Shown here: positions 47,801 to 57,798 of the stretch, one piece after another
How positions within the stretch are numbered: position 1 is the stretch's first letter
Layout of the letters: the number at the start of each line of letters is the position of its first letter
The notes under the pieces: generated by a model
What the model was told of the DNA's origin: nothing
The model's database searches: none
The model's input: the letters and a program-made list of their open reading frames with translations, nothing else
Position numbers and translations under genes: made by a program
Source of the DNA: Bimuria novae-zelandiae CBS 107.79
Taxonomy: Eukaryota > Ascomycota > Dothideomycetes > Pleosporales > Didymosphaeriaceae
Length of the DNA: 64,000 nucleotides
Reading direction: 5' to 3'
Assembly (NCBI GenBank): GCA_010015655.1
Contig: ML976663.1
Coordinates: 1,279,538-1,343,537 of the forward strand

Positions 47801-48812
47801 GAGCCATCGGATTTCTGGTACCCGCACGATAGACAAGTCGGCAAAGCGCCGCAAGACTGCTACTGGTGCCAGCATCAGCGACCCAATCGATCTTGACGGG
47901 GAAGATGACCGTGCCAGCGTAGCAACGCTGGAAGAGGATTGTAAGATTCTTGAGGATGATGACGTTGCACCGGAGCCCGAGAAGTTTGAGACTGGCATTA
48001 TCACGCCAGCTTCTTCGAAGGGGAAGGGGAAGGGTAAAGCTTCTACAGGCTTCTTCTCAATCTCAAAGATGATGGGATCGAAGTCGTCTACTCCCGCTCC
48101 GTCAGCACAGCCTCTGACGGACTACGTACCGGGCAAACTTGACTACAGCCTGCTGCCCATGCTTGAGCAGCCGGCATGGGCTACCCCGTCAGCTACTCGG
48201 CGTCTTATGCAGGACTTCAAGGCAGTCATTGATATTCAGAAGCAGACACCTGCGCATGAGCTTGGCTGGCACATTGACGAAGACAAGATCGAGAACATGT
48301 ACCAGTGGATCATAGAGCTTCACTCCTTCGACCCGACTCTTCCTTTGGCGCAAGACATGAAGAAGAAGGGCATCACGAGCGTCGTGTTGGAGCTTCGCTT
48401 TGGCAAGGATTACCCGATGTCACCGCCGTTCGTCCGTGTGATTCGCCCACGCTTTCTCAGTTTCGCGCAGGGTGGAGGCGGACACGTCACTATAGGTGGG
48501 GCTATGTGTATGGAGGTATGTCTCCCAACTTTCTTTGATGTTATGTGCAATCACTGACTTTCTCAGCTCCTTACGAACAACGGCTGGAGTGCCGTTGCGT
48601 CGACCGAATCTGTCCTCCTCCAGGTTCGCCTGGCCATGAGCTCTCTCGACCCCAAGCCCGCTCGTCTCGAGAACCACGGTCGCGCGGATTACGGTGTCGG
48701 TGAGGCCGTCGATGCGTATATCCGCGCCTGCAATATGCATGGCTGGACGGTGCCCCCGGGCTTTAGGGAAATGGCTTTGGGCGGTGTAGCACCCGGTTCT
48801 GCGTACTACTAG
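44882..48812 (+). CDS. PARP catalytic domain fused to a UBE2Q-like ubiquitin-conjugating domain
   Basis: Exons 44882-44942, 45117-47339, 47398-48515 and 48567-48812 give 1,215 residues. All introns are GT-AG (174, 58 and 51 bases) and phase-consistent. The N-terminal 90 residues are followed by an acidic run (EEDSDDDVEDFFPDDDD) and a long region of unknown fold containing FCLICFRKM and KPYVCEQPLC. A PARP6/8-type ADP-ribosyltransferase segment follows: FAWHGSPLHNWHSIIREGL with the NAD-binding His, then GHGVYHSLDVNTSLGYSS with the Tyr, then ALNEIV. After a linker with two basic patches and KGKGKGK comes a UBC fold with MSPPFVRVIRPRF and GGHVTIGGAMCMELLTNNGW. The Cys of GGAMCME is the expected thioester site, as in UBE2Q. 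The protein may modify targets with ADP-ribose, ubiquitin, or both. Such fusions are known in ascomycetes; their biological role is unclear to me. Confidence 0.93.
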
Positions 48813-49377
48813 ACTGCCTCTAAGCTCTCACTCACTTTCCTTGCATTGGATTCTGGTCTTGTGGCAGTCTCTCTAACGCGCGAGATAGTTCCTTCTCCAA
48901 GAAACTGCGTTTGGCGTTCCAGAAGAAACATGAGGGCGTGTAGGCGATGGTTAGAGCTCCGGTCTTATGGCGTTCATGGATGAGCATCTCGTTATGCCTT
49001 TTGGCGGTGACGAATGGGAAACGCAGCATTACGCTTTGGGGCGTGAGCCATAGCTTGCATGCGCAATACGCATGCAAGCTTTTATTGAGACTTTCGTCGT
49101 TTGGGTGATTATTACTGTGAAGTACCGGAGTGGTAAGAACATAACAATTGCGCTATAAATGCCTGCCTGCTTGTGCGACGTATACCGTGAATGCCCAATC
49201 CCCGCGTACATGAAGCCGTTTAGATCACAACACCGCCCATGCCGCCAGTAAGACCAGACGCAAGAAAGACCCGACCCTACCATACCATATCATGCCGCCC
49301 GTCCCCGTCCCGTCCCATCCCATCCCGTTCAAAGCAATATATACCCCTTTTCTCCCGTCGTGGAAGGCATGCGGACA
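48813..49377. other. Convergent 3' region between PARP-E2 and CDC45
   Basis: Holds both 3' untranslated regions and the hairpin at 49052-49080. CCCGTCC/CCATCC repeats occur at 49,300-49,330. No gene is supported. Confidence 0.5.
49052..49080. other. Perfect 12-bp hairpin followed by T-rich tract
   Basis: AGCTTGCATGCG (49052-49063), loop CAATA, CGCATGCAAGCT (49069-49080), then TTTTATT. It lies between two convergent genes, about 240 bp after the PARP-E2 stop. It could help 3'-end formation or be a chance or transposon-derived palindrome. Confidence 0.6.
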
Positions 49378-51988
49378 TTACCCAACCACAGCCTTCATAC
49401 TCAGCCGCTCCAAAAACCCACTCAAATCCTCCTTCTTAATCTCAATCACGCACGCCTCGAAGTTATCCATGCGGACGCGCGCCCCCGTCTCACCTACGAC
49501 CTCGTGGAACGCGTTTCCAAAGCGGTTCCGCCCGTTTTTACCCACGTTCTCTTCGTCGTCGCTTTCTTCCTCATTGGATTCTTCGGACTCCTCGTCTTCC
49601 GTGTCGTCGTCGTCGACTTCATCTTTGTCCAGGCCCGCTGCTTCGAGCCGCGCAATACGCGCCTGGCGCTTACGCTGTTTCTCCGCCGCCTTGGCCGCTT
49701 TCTTTTGCTCGCGTGCCTTGGTTCTCGCCTCGCGCTTCGCGATACGTTCTTTTGCGGACTCCGTCGCGCCGCCACCCCCAAGCCCGACAACGACATAGCG
49801 GCCCTGCCGCTCGTCGAGGCCCGCCATGACGAGTTCGCTGCCGCGATTACGCCCTTTCGTGCCGTTGAGCTCGACGATGGCTTCTGCGATCCACAGCGCG
49901 AGTTTCGTAAGCGCTCCGGGGTGCGTGAAGAGCTGGACGTCTGGGCCCTCTTTGACCACTGCCATGCGGAACGCTTTGAGGTGGCGGATCTGGCGCTTCT
50001 CGATGAGCGCGGTGCCGGTGCGCAAGATGGCGCGGTGGAGATGCTGCGCCGTCGGGATATGTGCAGTTAACTTGTCGATGTCGGCGAGGGCGTCGTAGGC
50101 GGTGTAGAACCGCGCTGTGACGTGGTCCTGGACATCTGTCGCGCTTCCTCCCTGCGAAGCCGCCTCCCCCGCCGTGGAGGCAGCGGGGGCGCCGACGAAG
50201 TTCGACGCGTCGAGCGAGGAGGCAGAGAGGGATTTTGCGTCGCCGACTTCGAGGATGGCGCCGAGGATGACGCCCGCGTCGATGGCGGAGAGACACGCTT
50301 TCCACCCCCAGCACCGCACGAAGCCCCATCCGTCTTTGGAGTCGCCGCCGCGCGGGGCGGGCGGGACGAGCCCGTCGAGGCCGTACATGGGCGCGAACTT
50401 GAGGAGGCGCTCGCGCAGGCCGCGCTTGAGGTCCATGTCCATGTGCGTGTAGTATTGCTTGCACTGGGCGAGGCTAACACCCATCTTTGCGAGGAGCTTG
50501 TCGAGACGACGCCGTCCGGAGTCGTTCCAGACGTGTAATTTAGCGGAGAGGTAGGGTGAGTGTTGCATGCTTTCGTATAAGCTCCAATGCCTGAGGAGGA
50601 GGAAGCGAGGTTCGGGGGAGAGTCGTATTGACTTGTCTGTTGCGGAGCGGGCGCTGGTTGGAATGACGCCGGTGGAATCGCCCATGCTGGCTTCCCGGGC
50701 GAGATCTTTGATGTCGACTGGGTTGAGGCGGCGCACTTCGTCACGCAGGACGGAGCGGATGCGTTCTCCCCGATCGCCGTTCCACCCTGCTGAGCCGCCT
50801 GCCGCTGAGAGAGGGTTCAGGCCGACACCGCTGCCTGTTCGGCCGTAAAGTTCAAGGCTGCTGACGCCGACAATAGCATTCCAGAGGAGGTCGTTGTCTT
50901 CTCTGCCGAGCTCTGACGCTAAGGAATATACGAGAGAGGATACTGGTTCTGAATATGAGGCGCCGCGGTCGTAGTACTTTTGCAGAGTTTTGTCATGCTT
51001 TTCCTTCATAACCATGAGTTGCTTCCGGAGGCTCTTGACCGACTGCTCTTTGGGTGCCGCTACGGCAGGCGATGTTGACCGGCTTCGAGAGTCTGAGCGT
51101 GAGAAATCGGAGGAGCCGCCAAGTATCATGAGCCCGCGCCGTGGTGGTCTCCGTTCGGGCGTTGAAGGTATTGATCCGCCCTGCCCATTTGTCAGAAATT
51201 GATTATACATGGTTTCGCATGGGACTCACAGAATTGCTTCTCCGTCTTTGACTCGGGCGTTTATCGTCCGACATGTCATCGTCCGAATCGTCGCCCTCGC
51301 TCCATGACTTCCTCTTCTTAGGAGCCTGCCCAGACGGAGGTTCGTCTCCTCTGGCATCATCCTCGTCCTCGTCGTCTGATTCCACCTCATCTCCCAGCTC
51401 CGGCATTTCCTCCAGCGCACAGTAAGCCTCACGCTCTGCTTCCAGCTCCTCTTCGATATCGCCATCGTCAAACACTATAATGCCTCCTTTCGAAGACAGG
51501 TAATGCTGCTGTATCCTCCCCTTCTCCACACCCGCTCTTTTTCTTACCCACTCCCCAGTAACTCCATCTTGCCCATACGGCGTCCCAAACACATTAGTCA
51601 AGTTCCAAGGCCGTCTTGCATCCATAAGCCACACTTCGATATCCCCTGTACCCCCATTCCCATCCGCATCGACTTCCATACCGAAGGTCTCCTCCAGATC
51701 CACCATCCCACCCACACCCAAGCAGACAACAACACCACCGCTCCCTCCCTGCGTTGTCCGCATCGGGCGTATTAAATCTTCCGCCGCGCGGTTCAAGTCG
51801 CCATATCCGGCTATGGGCTGGATCTTGTGCGGTATATAATCGCGTCGTAGCAGCGCGGTGAGGATGCGGCACGCACATAGCGCGTCGGGCTCGAGGGCGA
51901 CGAGTAATAATACGGGCGGCGCAGCGGCATGGTTTCGTTTTACGAGGTTCTGGTATAATTGTCCGATCAGGCCGCGGGGGAGGTACAT
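49378..51988 (-). CDS. CDC45: Cdc45 DNA replication initiation factor
   Basis: Exons 51988-51230 and 51180-49378 with a 49-base phase-0 intron (GTGAGT...GGGCAG) give 853 residues. Cdc45 joins Mcm2-7 and GINS to form the replicative CMG helicase in the nucleus. The N-terminus has MYLPRGLIGQLYQ, then LLLVALEPDALCACRILTAL, a family signature. A linker of acidic runs (EVESDDEDEDD) and basic stretches (PKKRKSW, RPSQRRRS) follows, probably nuclear localisation and phosphorylation sites. The second exon has LLRHWSLYESMQHSPYL, MGVSLAQCKQ and QYYTHMDMDLKRGLRERL, also typical of Cdc45. The acidic/basic tail region (DDDDTEDEESEESNEEESDDEE) is longer than in yeast. The protein ends with an SGFLERLSMK segment. 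The length fits other filamentous fungi. Confidence 0.93.
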
Positions 51989-52470
51989 GGCGGTGGTGGG
52001 TGAGCGCGAAGGTGGTGCGGTGGACGCGCTGCGAGACGCGTCGGGCGGGTTGTGGTGGGTCCTTTTGGGCTAGCTGCGGTGCATTGCTCGTGGCGCTGAG
52101 AGGTCAGGAATAATGGAGGAGTATAGGCGCAGGTAGAGGGGAGGTAGTGGGCGGGCAATTGTTTTGGTGGATGCGGGAGCTGGCACTTGGGATGGATGAG
52201 GAACGCGTTGAGTCGAGGGACGCTAATTAGTGTTGGAGCGGAAGCGCGAAAGTGCGAAAGTGACGTTTCCCCAAGCGTCGTGCTGATGCTCCGCGCAGAC
52301 ACGTTGTCATCAACGTTTAGACTATGAATGCATGGTACAATAGTTATTATTATGACCACTGATGAATCGTAATTTTTGTCGCTCGATGCAGATGCTCGCT
52401 AAATAATACAGACGCGCCAGAAATGCAGAACTTTACCTCCCAGCCATCTGAAACGCATCGTCGATGACAT
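51989..52470. other. Spacer between CDC45 start and aquaporin 3' end
   Basis: Promoter side of the minus-strand CDC45 gene. No open frame or repeat that I can support. Confidence 0.45.
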
Positions 52471-53570
52471 TCATACCATGTGCAGCTCCTTTTCTGCTTC
52501 AATCTTTCGTCGAATTTCCTGTCGTGGATGGAAGAGGTGCGATAGCCCCATATATGGCGAGTTGATCGGGCTTTTCCCTGTATAGATGAAAACATCGTAC
52601 AGAAACCCACCAAACATGCATCCAAGCCATGGGGCGACCATGGGAATCTACCATCATTAGCTGTGGCATTCAAAACTCCACTCGGCGACTTTTTGCTTAC
52701 CCAGAAATAGTACCCTCCAGCGGACCAGACCTCCTTGCCATAGCCGAGGCCATACGAGATCAGTCGAGGAGAGAAATCTCTGACGAAATTAATCGCGTAG
52801 CCAGTCTCCCAACCGAAGCATGCGCCAATGCCGAAGATGAGGAAGAAGAGCATGAGCGGGAAGAAGTGGGCGCTCTTTGCCAGGCCCATGTTTGCCTCGT
52901 CTTTCAGGGCAAAGATGACGAACATGAGGATCGTGCTGGCGATGAACTCTGAGAAGAACTGGCTCGCTTTGGTGACAAAAGGCTGTGGATATGTCGCGAA
53001 GATGCCTGCCGTAGCCTGCGTCGCCGGTGGTACCGTCCGGATCCCGTGGCCACCTTCATAGTGATCGATAGCACTGATGTAGTTGGCGTATACGATTAAT
53101 GAGCCGACCATGCCACCGAGGAGTTGGGCAATGAAGTATGTGGGGAAGCGCCGCCAGGGAAGTTGTCGGTACAGACAGTTCGAGAAGGTGATGGCCGGGT
53201 TCAAATAGGCACCGCTGTCGCCGGCGACGTAGATACCAAGCATTACACCTAGGGCCCATCTATGGTTCGTAATATCAGTATATGGTAGGTGCAAAGATTC
53301 AGAGAGAACTTACCCCCAGTTCACGCTCTGGTACATGCCAAACCCGTTGCCTCCAGGAGCACCTTGTGCCTGACCAGTGGACAGTAGGACCTGAGCGACG
53401 GACCCATTGCCAAATAATATCATGATGATAACACCCCAGAACTCGGCGAAAGGCTCTCTGAGGGTGGTTCGTACTCTGGACCAGAAAAGGTCTTGTTGTC
53501 CGTCCTGAGCATGTTGATCGTGGACTGGCGCGAGAGGGTGCAGTCCAAGACTGGCCCGGTGATGGCGCAT
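52471..53570 (-). CDS. Aquaglyceroporin (MIP family) with altered second NPA box
   Basis: Exons 53570-53314, 53259-52701 and 52647-52471 (introns 54 and 53 bases; GTAAGT...CCATAG and GTAAGC...GGTAG) give 330 residues. MIP channels pass water, glycerol and other small solutes across membranes. Hydrophobic segments include FWGVIIMILFGNGSVAQVLL, ALGVMLGIYVAG, TYFIAQLLGGMVGSLIVY, FFSEFIASTILMFVIFAL and FFPLMLFFLIFGIGA. The first pore motif is canonical (GAYLNPAITF, Asn106). The second reads YAINFVRDFSPRL (Asn243-Phe-Val) where NPARDFGPR is usual; Arg and Asp after it, typical of glycerol facilitators, remain. The C-terminal tail is charged (QEIRRKIEAEKELHMV). With the splice sites all in phase the gene seems intact, but transport may be changed. 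Confidence 0.88.
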
Positions 53571-54387
53571 CAGAGGCGATTGTTTGATGGGATAGATTGG
53601 GACGGCGGTTCAAGAGAATTGGACCGCTCGGTTAGGTGATTGCTGTAATGTGTTGGAGCTGGCAAAAGAATGTATTTCTGTCCTGATTGGGACTCAATTC
53701 TTCTGGCAACGAATCGTTACGTGTGTGCGATTCCTCGGTCTTGCGTGTCAGCGCCCCGGTCATGCCGCCTAGAATCCATCTTAAATACGATCACAACGAT
53801 ATCTCGGTGGGTCTACAACTGCAGGTCTTGGAAAAACCGATAGCAAGAAAGATGGGTCGTGGAAATGCGTGCTCCACCACCCCCGTTGTGACCCCTGTTT
53901 TCATAGTCAAGTGTCGAAGTACGTCACTTGCACTTCCCCAGTGTAATTCGAAGTTTGCGAATAGCAAGCGCTGAGTCACAACAGATATCGTTTTCGCGGA
54001 TTAGGCTGAGCATCGTGAATCACGATGCAGGGTCGCCATTTATGCCCACGAAGGGGAATAGCGCAAGTCTCCTCCTCAGCGGTGATTGTTGCAGAATCAG
54101 AAATGAAGTTTGGCCGAATTAGCCCTTCACCGCGCGGGTTCTCTGCATTCTGCATGCAAATTGGGCAGGGACTAGGTATCAGCCTTGCGAATTTCTGTAT
54201 GTTAGCCACCTTCGATACGAGGTCTATCGCTGATACATGAAGGGGTGGCGAATAATTTGTGGATACATGGAAATCTCTTTATTCTCGTAAATCGCATGTT
54301 TGCATCAAATCGCATGTTTTTGCATCCGCGGGGCTGTGATCTTGGTGGGACCGATGGGCGGAGGGCGCATGACGGCTATCGGTGCTC
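53571..54387. other. Aquaporin upstream region, no gene supported
   Basis: Normal composition and no coding feature. At about 54,100-54,140 a stretch (AAATGAAGTTTGGCCGAATTA...CTTCACCGC) loosely resembles 63,563-63,595. Confidence 0.4.
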
Positions 54388-54519
54388 TCCGAAATACCGT
54401 CCCGCCCCACTTCGGGCAGCCGAAGTGGACCCAGCTTCCCGGAAAATATTTTCTATCACCTAATTTGTTAGTAAAACAATAATTATAGCAAACATTCACC
54501 CTATATTAATACCTATATT

Positions 54520-56222
54520 ATGCCGCCGCGTAGTCAACGTAAGCGTATAGCTACCTAGCCATTTAACGGGGGTTAAAATCCTTCAAAACGTGCGCGCCAG
54601 GCACCTGCAGTAGCTGCTAAAGGTGCCAAGTTACAGAGAAAAGTATCCAAGAAGGCTCCTCCTCTAGCAGAAGGCAACGCTGTATCTAATCTAGTTAGCC
54701 TTAATTAGGATATTAAGCCTCCGTCTGCGTAGCTATTGCTAGCAATCGTATTATTTAGTAATCTACCTAGTAACCTGCCTAGTAACCCGCCCAGCGGATG
54801 TATATCTGATCTAATTAGTAACCCTACGCAGGGAGAAACTCAGGAAGATGAGCCAAAATTAGCTACTAGGGTATCCAAAGCAGAGTCGCCGTATGTTACT
54901 TGCCGCTAGCAGGCCTTTATAGGTCCTAAAAAGGAGCTCTATAAGCTAAGATTCGATACAGAGTTTATCCCGGAGCACTACTACGCTAGTTAGCTTTAGA
55001 TATAGGTAGATAAGGTTGCTTAAGACTTAGCTATAAAGATAACTCTACTATAAAAAGTAATAATTAAGGACGTTTCTAGCTGCGCGTACAGGCAAAAGAC
55101 CCTAAAAAGGCAAAAGCTATAGCAATTATTTAAGCGTAAAGACACTACTAGCTTTATCTATATTATAGAGCACGCGTAGCACCTAAGGGAGTCCTTAATT
55201 AATATAATATATCTTAACTTTAACGCGACGCTTACTACTAAGTCTATAAAGGTAATTAGTCCTATAGGCTAATAACGTAGTAGAGGCTCGTCTAGCTCCT
55301 AGGGCCAGGTTTAACTTACTATAATATAAAGGCAGCTACAAGAGCTGCCAGAGATCCTTGCTGGCTATGCTGTCGCTGAGGGACCTTTAATAGCTATCCG
55401 CGATAAGTGGAGGTGCCAGGATACCCACTGTGGCAACTACCCGTACGTCTGCTGGGTCCAGCGTACGCCTGGCCAGCCTGATTGATTTGAGAACCATTTC
55501 CTAGTGAGCAGTAATATTGTGGCCATGTGGGCGCGCAACATCAGCCTCGAGAGGTGCAGCGTCGACGTGCCAGACAATACTATACGCCTTGCTCTGCGTA
55601 CAGCGAGGGACCTAAAGGCGAAAGAGAAGGCAAAGGAGAAGGCGTAATAGGGCTTGGCGTCTGCGTCTGTGTTTATAGCAGATAGCTTTATAAGCGCGAT
55701 TGCTGCCAGCGCGCTGTCTATTAGTTAGTTAGCACAAAGTTAGCTACTTGCACGGCAGGCACCTATACCTGCAGCGCCCGCTATTAGCTCTGCGAGTGCT
55801 CCAAGCGTGCCAGCGCCAGCGTGGAAAGATCTAACATAGAGAGATCTAACGTACGAGAACAACATAGAGCTCTTATATTAGACTCGGCACTTCTTTAACT
55901 AGTAGATAGATTAGGCAATAGCTGTAGAGGTGCTAGAGATTAAGATAGTATTTAGAAGGGTTATTAAGGCCAGGCGGATCGATCTGAACATACTAATAGA
56001 TAAATCTAATACAGACATGCCGTACGAGATTTAAAGAAATAATTTTAAGCTACTAATCGCACTGCTTCTACGACTCCGTAAAATGGCATTTTAGTGGCAA
56101 CTCCAGTATCCTGGACTTTCAAAGAGTGATCGAGAGGCATGTAGGGAGCTACAGCGGCAAGATAATGAGCAGAAACAGCAGCTGAGAGCTACTCAGGCAG
56201 AGGGCGGAGAGACGATCGTGTA
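54520..56222 (+). pseudogene. Accessory gene of the two-gene transposon, unknown function
   Basis: Reading through stops from ATG 54520 gives roughly 560 codons. The N-terminus is basic and Pro/Ala-rich (PPRSQRKRIA, then KRARQAPAVAAKGAKLQRK). Around 55,400-55,560 a Cys-containing module is seen: DKWRCQDTHCGNYPYVCW, then ENHFLVSSNIVAMWARNI and VDVPDNTIRLALRTARDLKA, with Cys spacing C-x4-C-x6-C and a following His, which could bind a metal. It is followed by a Lys/Glu-rich coil and an Ala/Pro/Ser linker. The C-terminal part (FKLLIALLLRLRKMAF, then DREACRELQRQDNEQKQQ) ends near a TAG at about 56,222. I do not recognise the family; a DNA-binding or accessory transposition role is speculation. Confidence 0.55.
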
Positions 56223-56549
56223 GAGGTAATCGTGTAGAGGTGATCGAGCAGAGGGCGTAGAGGTGTTATCTTTGACGCGTAGGGCACGGGCCATATCCTA
56301 TAGATATCGCCCGATATGATTACCTTGTTCGTATAATTAAACACTAACTTTCTCGCCTTGTCTGCTTACCGTACGCCTCACCCTCTGTAACTCTACCACT
56401 ACGCTAGCTATACTAAAATAGATAATAATAATTAATTTAGCAGCCTTAGATTACCCTTGCACTATTATAAGATTACTATATTTATATTATAGCAGGTACT
56501 AGATTTCTAATCTCTAAAACTAACTTTAACAGAATATATCTAACTATGT

Positions 56550-57609
56550 ACTACTAACGATAGTATAAAACCACTCCGGCGAATACTAAATATATACTAT
56601 TAACTATAGTATAATACCTCTATAGCGCCTACCTATAGTACCTAAAGAAGTTACCTATAGAGCTTTTATAGTATACACTTAATATAGCTTCCTTTAGAAA
56701 ATACTTAAATTTATCGTACGCCTTAGCGCCCTGGTAATACTACTAGATCTAAGTCTTTAACGCCTTAAAGGTCTGCTTAATTAGATTTATATTAGGTAAG
56801 TAAGAAGGTAGAAACTCTATAATTACGCCTACCTCTGCGCATATATTAGCCAGCATTACTAATTAATAGATAGACGCGTTGTTAAGGACTATTACTAAGC
56901 GTTTTCCCGGCCAAGGACTATAGTGTGGGAGTACTTAATTAGCAATAAAGTCCTCTATTAGCTCCGCAGTAATCGCTCCTTAAAAAATTGTATAGGCGAG
57001 GTATCTATTAACGTCTATAGCTAGTAGTAAGCTCTACCTCTCTAAGCGCTTGGCTAAGTAGCTAACGTAGCAGGCTATATTAACTTTACTCTAATTATAC
57101 TTTTAATCCCTTGTACGCTCGTTGTAAGCGCTCTTATTAAAGTAAATAATTTAATTAAGTTAATAGATTTGCTAGCAACACGCTTAAAAGGCTTAACAAA
57201 GACCCTTATAACGCTTCTTAGCTACTTTTAAGGCTACCTTCTTACTCTATTGCATAGCTTTAAGCTCTCTGTCTAGAGTCGTAAGGGATACTTTAACGTT
57301 GTACTTATTGTATAAGAAGTCCTGCATCTTATCTATATAGGATATTAGCTTGCTATGCAGTATCTTAAGCAGCGCGTCTTTATAGCATTGCTTAAGTAGA
57401 GGTGGCCTGCCACGACGTACGTATCTTAGCCTAATTAGCTTACTAAAGGCCTTTAGGTTAAGCCTGTATTTACGTACTGTTTTTAGGTTAACGCCGAGCT
57501 CTCTGTAGATAGCTTTATTATTTTTCTTATTGTTAACGCGATCTATAATAGCCTAGATAAGTAATTATTACAGGCGGTGCCTGGTAGGTCTCCCTAGATC
57601 CTGCGGCAT
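56550..57609 (-). pseudogene. IS630/Tc1-type DDE transposase relic
   Basis: From ATG 57609 the minus strand gives an IS630-like N-terminus: IIDRVNNKKNKAIYRELGVN and LKTVRKYRLNL (helix-turn-helix), then RLRYVRRGRPPLL and KMQDFLYNKYNVKVSLTTLD (second HTH). The catalytic domain shows LLLAIDVN, then PWPGKRLVIVLNNASI near 56,890-56,945, where the catalytic D has become N, and EVGVIIEFLPSYLPNINLIK near 56,790-56,850. That is the DNA.../FLP.YSPDLNPIE signature of the DDE_3 family. Stops are frequent. The D-to-N and P-N changes are transitions consistent with RIP. Confidence 0.85.
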
Positions 57610-57798
57610 TATTTACCTAGGGTGAATATTCTATGTAATCATTTTATCGCTCACAAAACAGGTGTACGAAAGTGTTGGTGAGGAACCAATTACTAAGTGC
57701 TGACAGAAAAATCCGCCAAAGTGGGGCGGGACGGTATTTCGGAAACGACAATAGCGCGATTCTTGGATGCAGCATCCGTGCCGGAGGCGCAAGAACTA

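Larger units (their letters stand above)
54388..57743. mobile_element. Two-gene DNA transposon with IS630/Tc1-type transposase (RIPed)
   Basis: A perfect 25-bp inverted repeat (core CCGAAATACCGTCCCGCCCC) at 54388-54412 and 57719-57743 bounds about 3.36 kb. If the duplication is TA, the true ends may be 54379 and 57751 (TA at 54377-54378 and 57752-57753), with a less similar outer 8-9 bases. Next to the left repeat is a small palindrome (CCACTTCGGGCAGCCGAAGTGG core, 54407-54428). The element contains two convergent genes: a minus-strand transposase in the right part and a long plus-strand gene of unknown role in the left part. Both are full of RIP stops, while the terminal repeats are intact. 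Confidence 0.75.

Noticed and set aside
49360..50538. Plus-strand frames opposite CDC45
   Set aside because: High GC content leaves antisense frames open; Cdc45 motifs are unambiguous on the minus strand.
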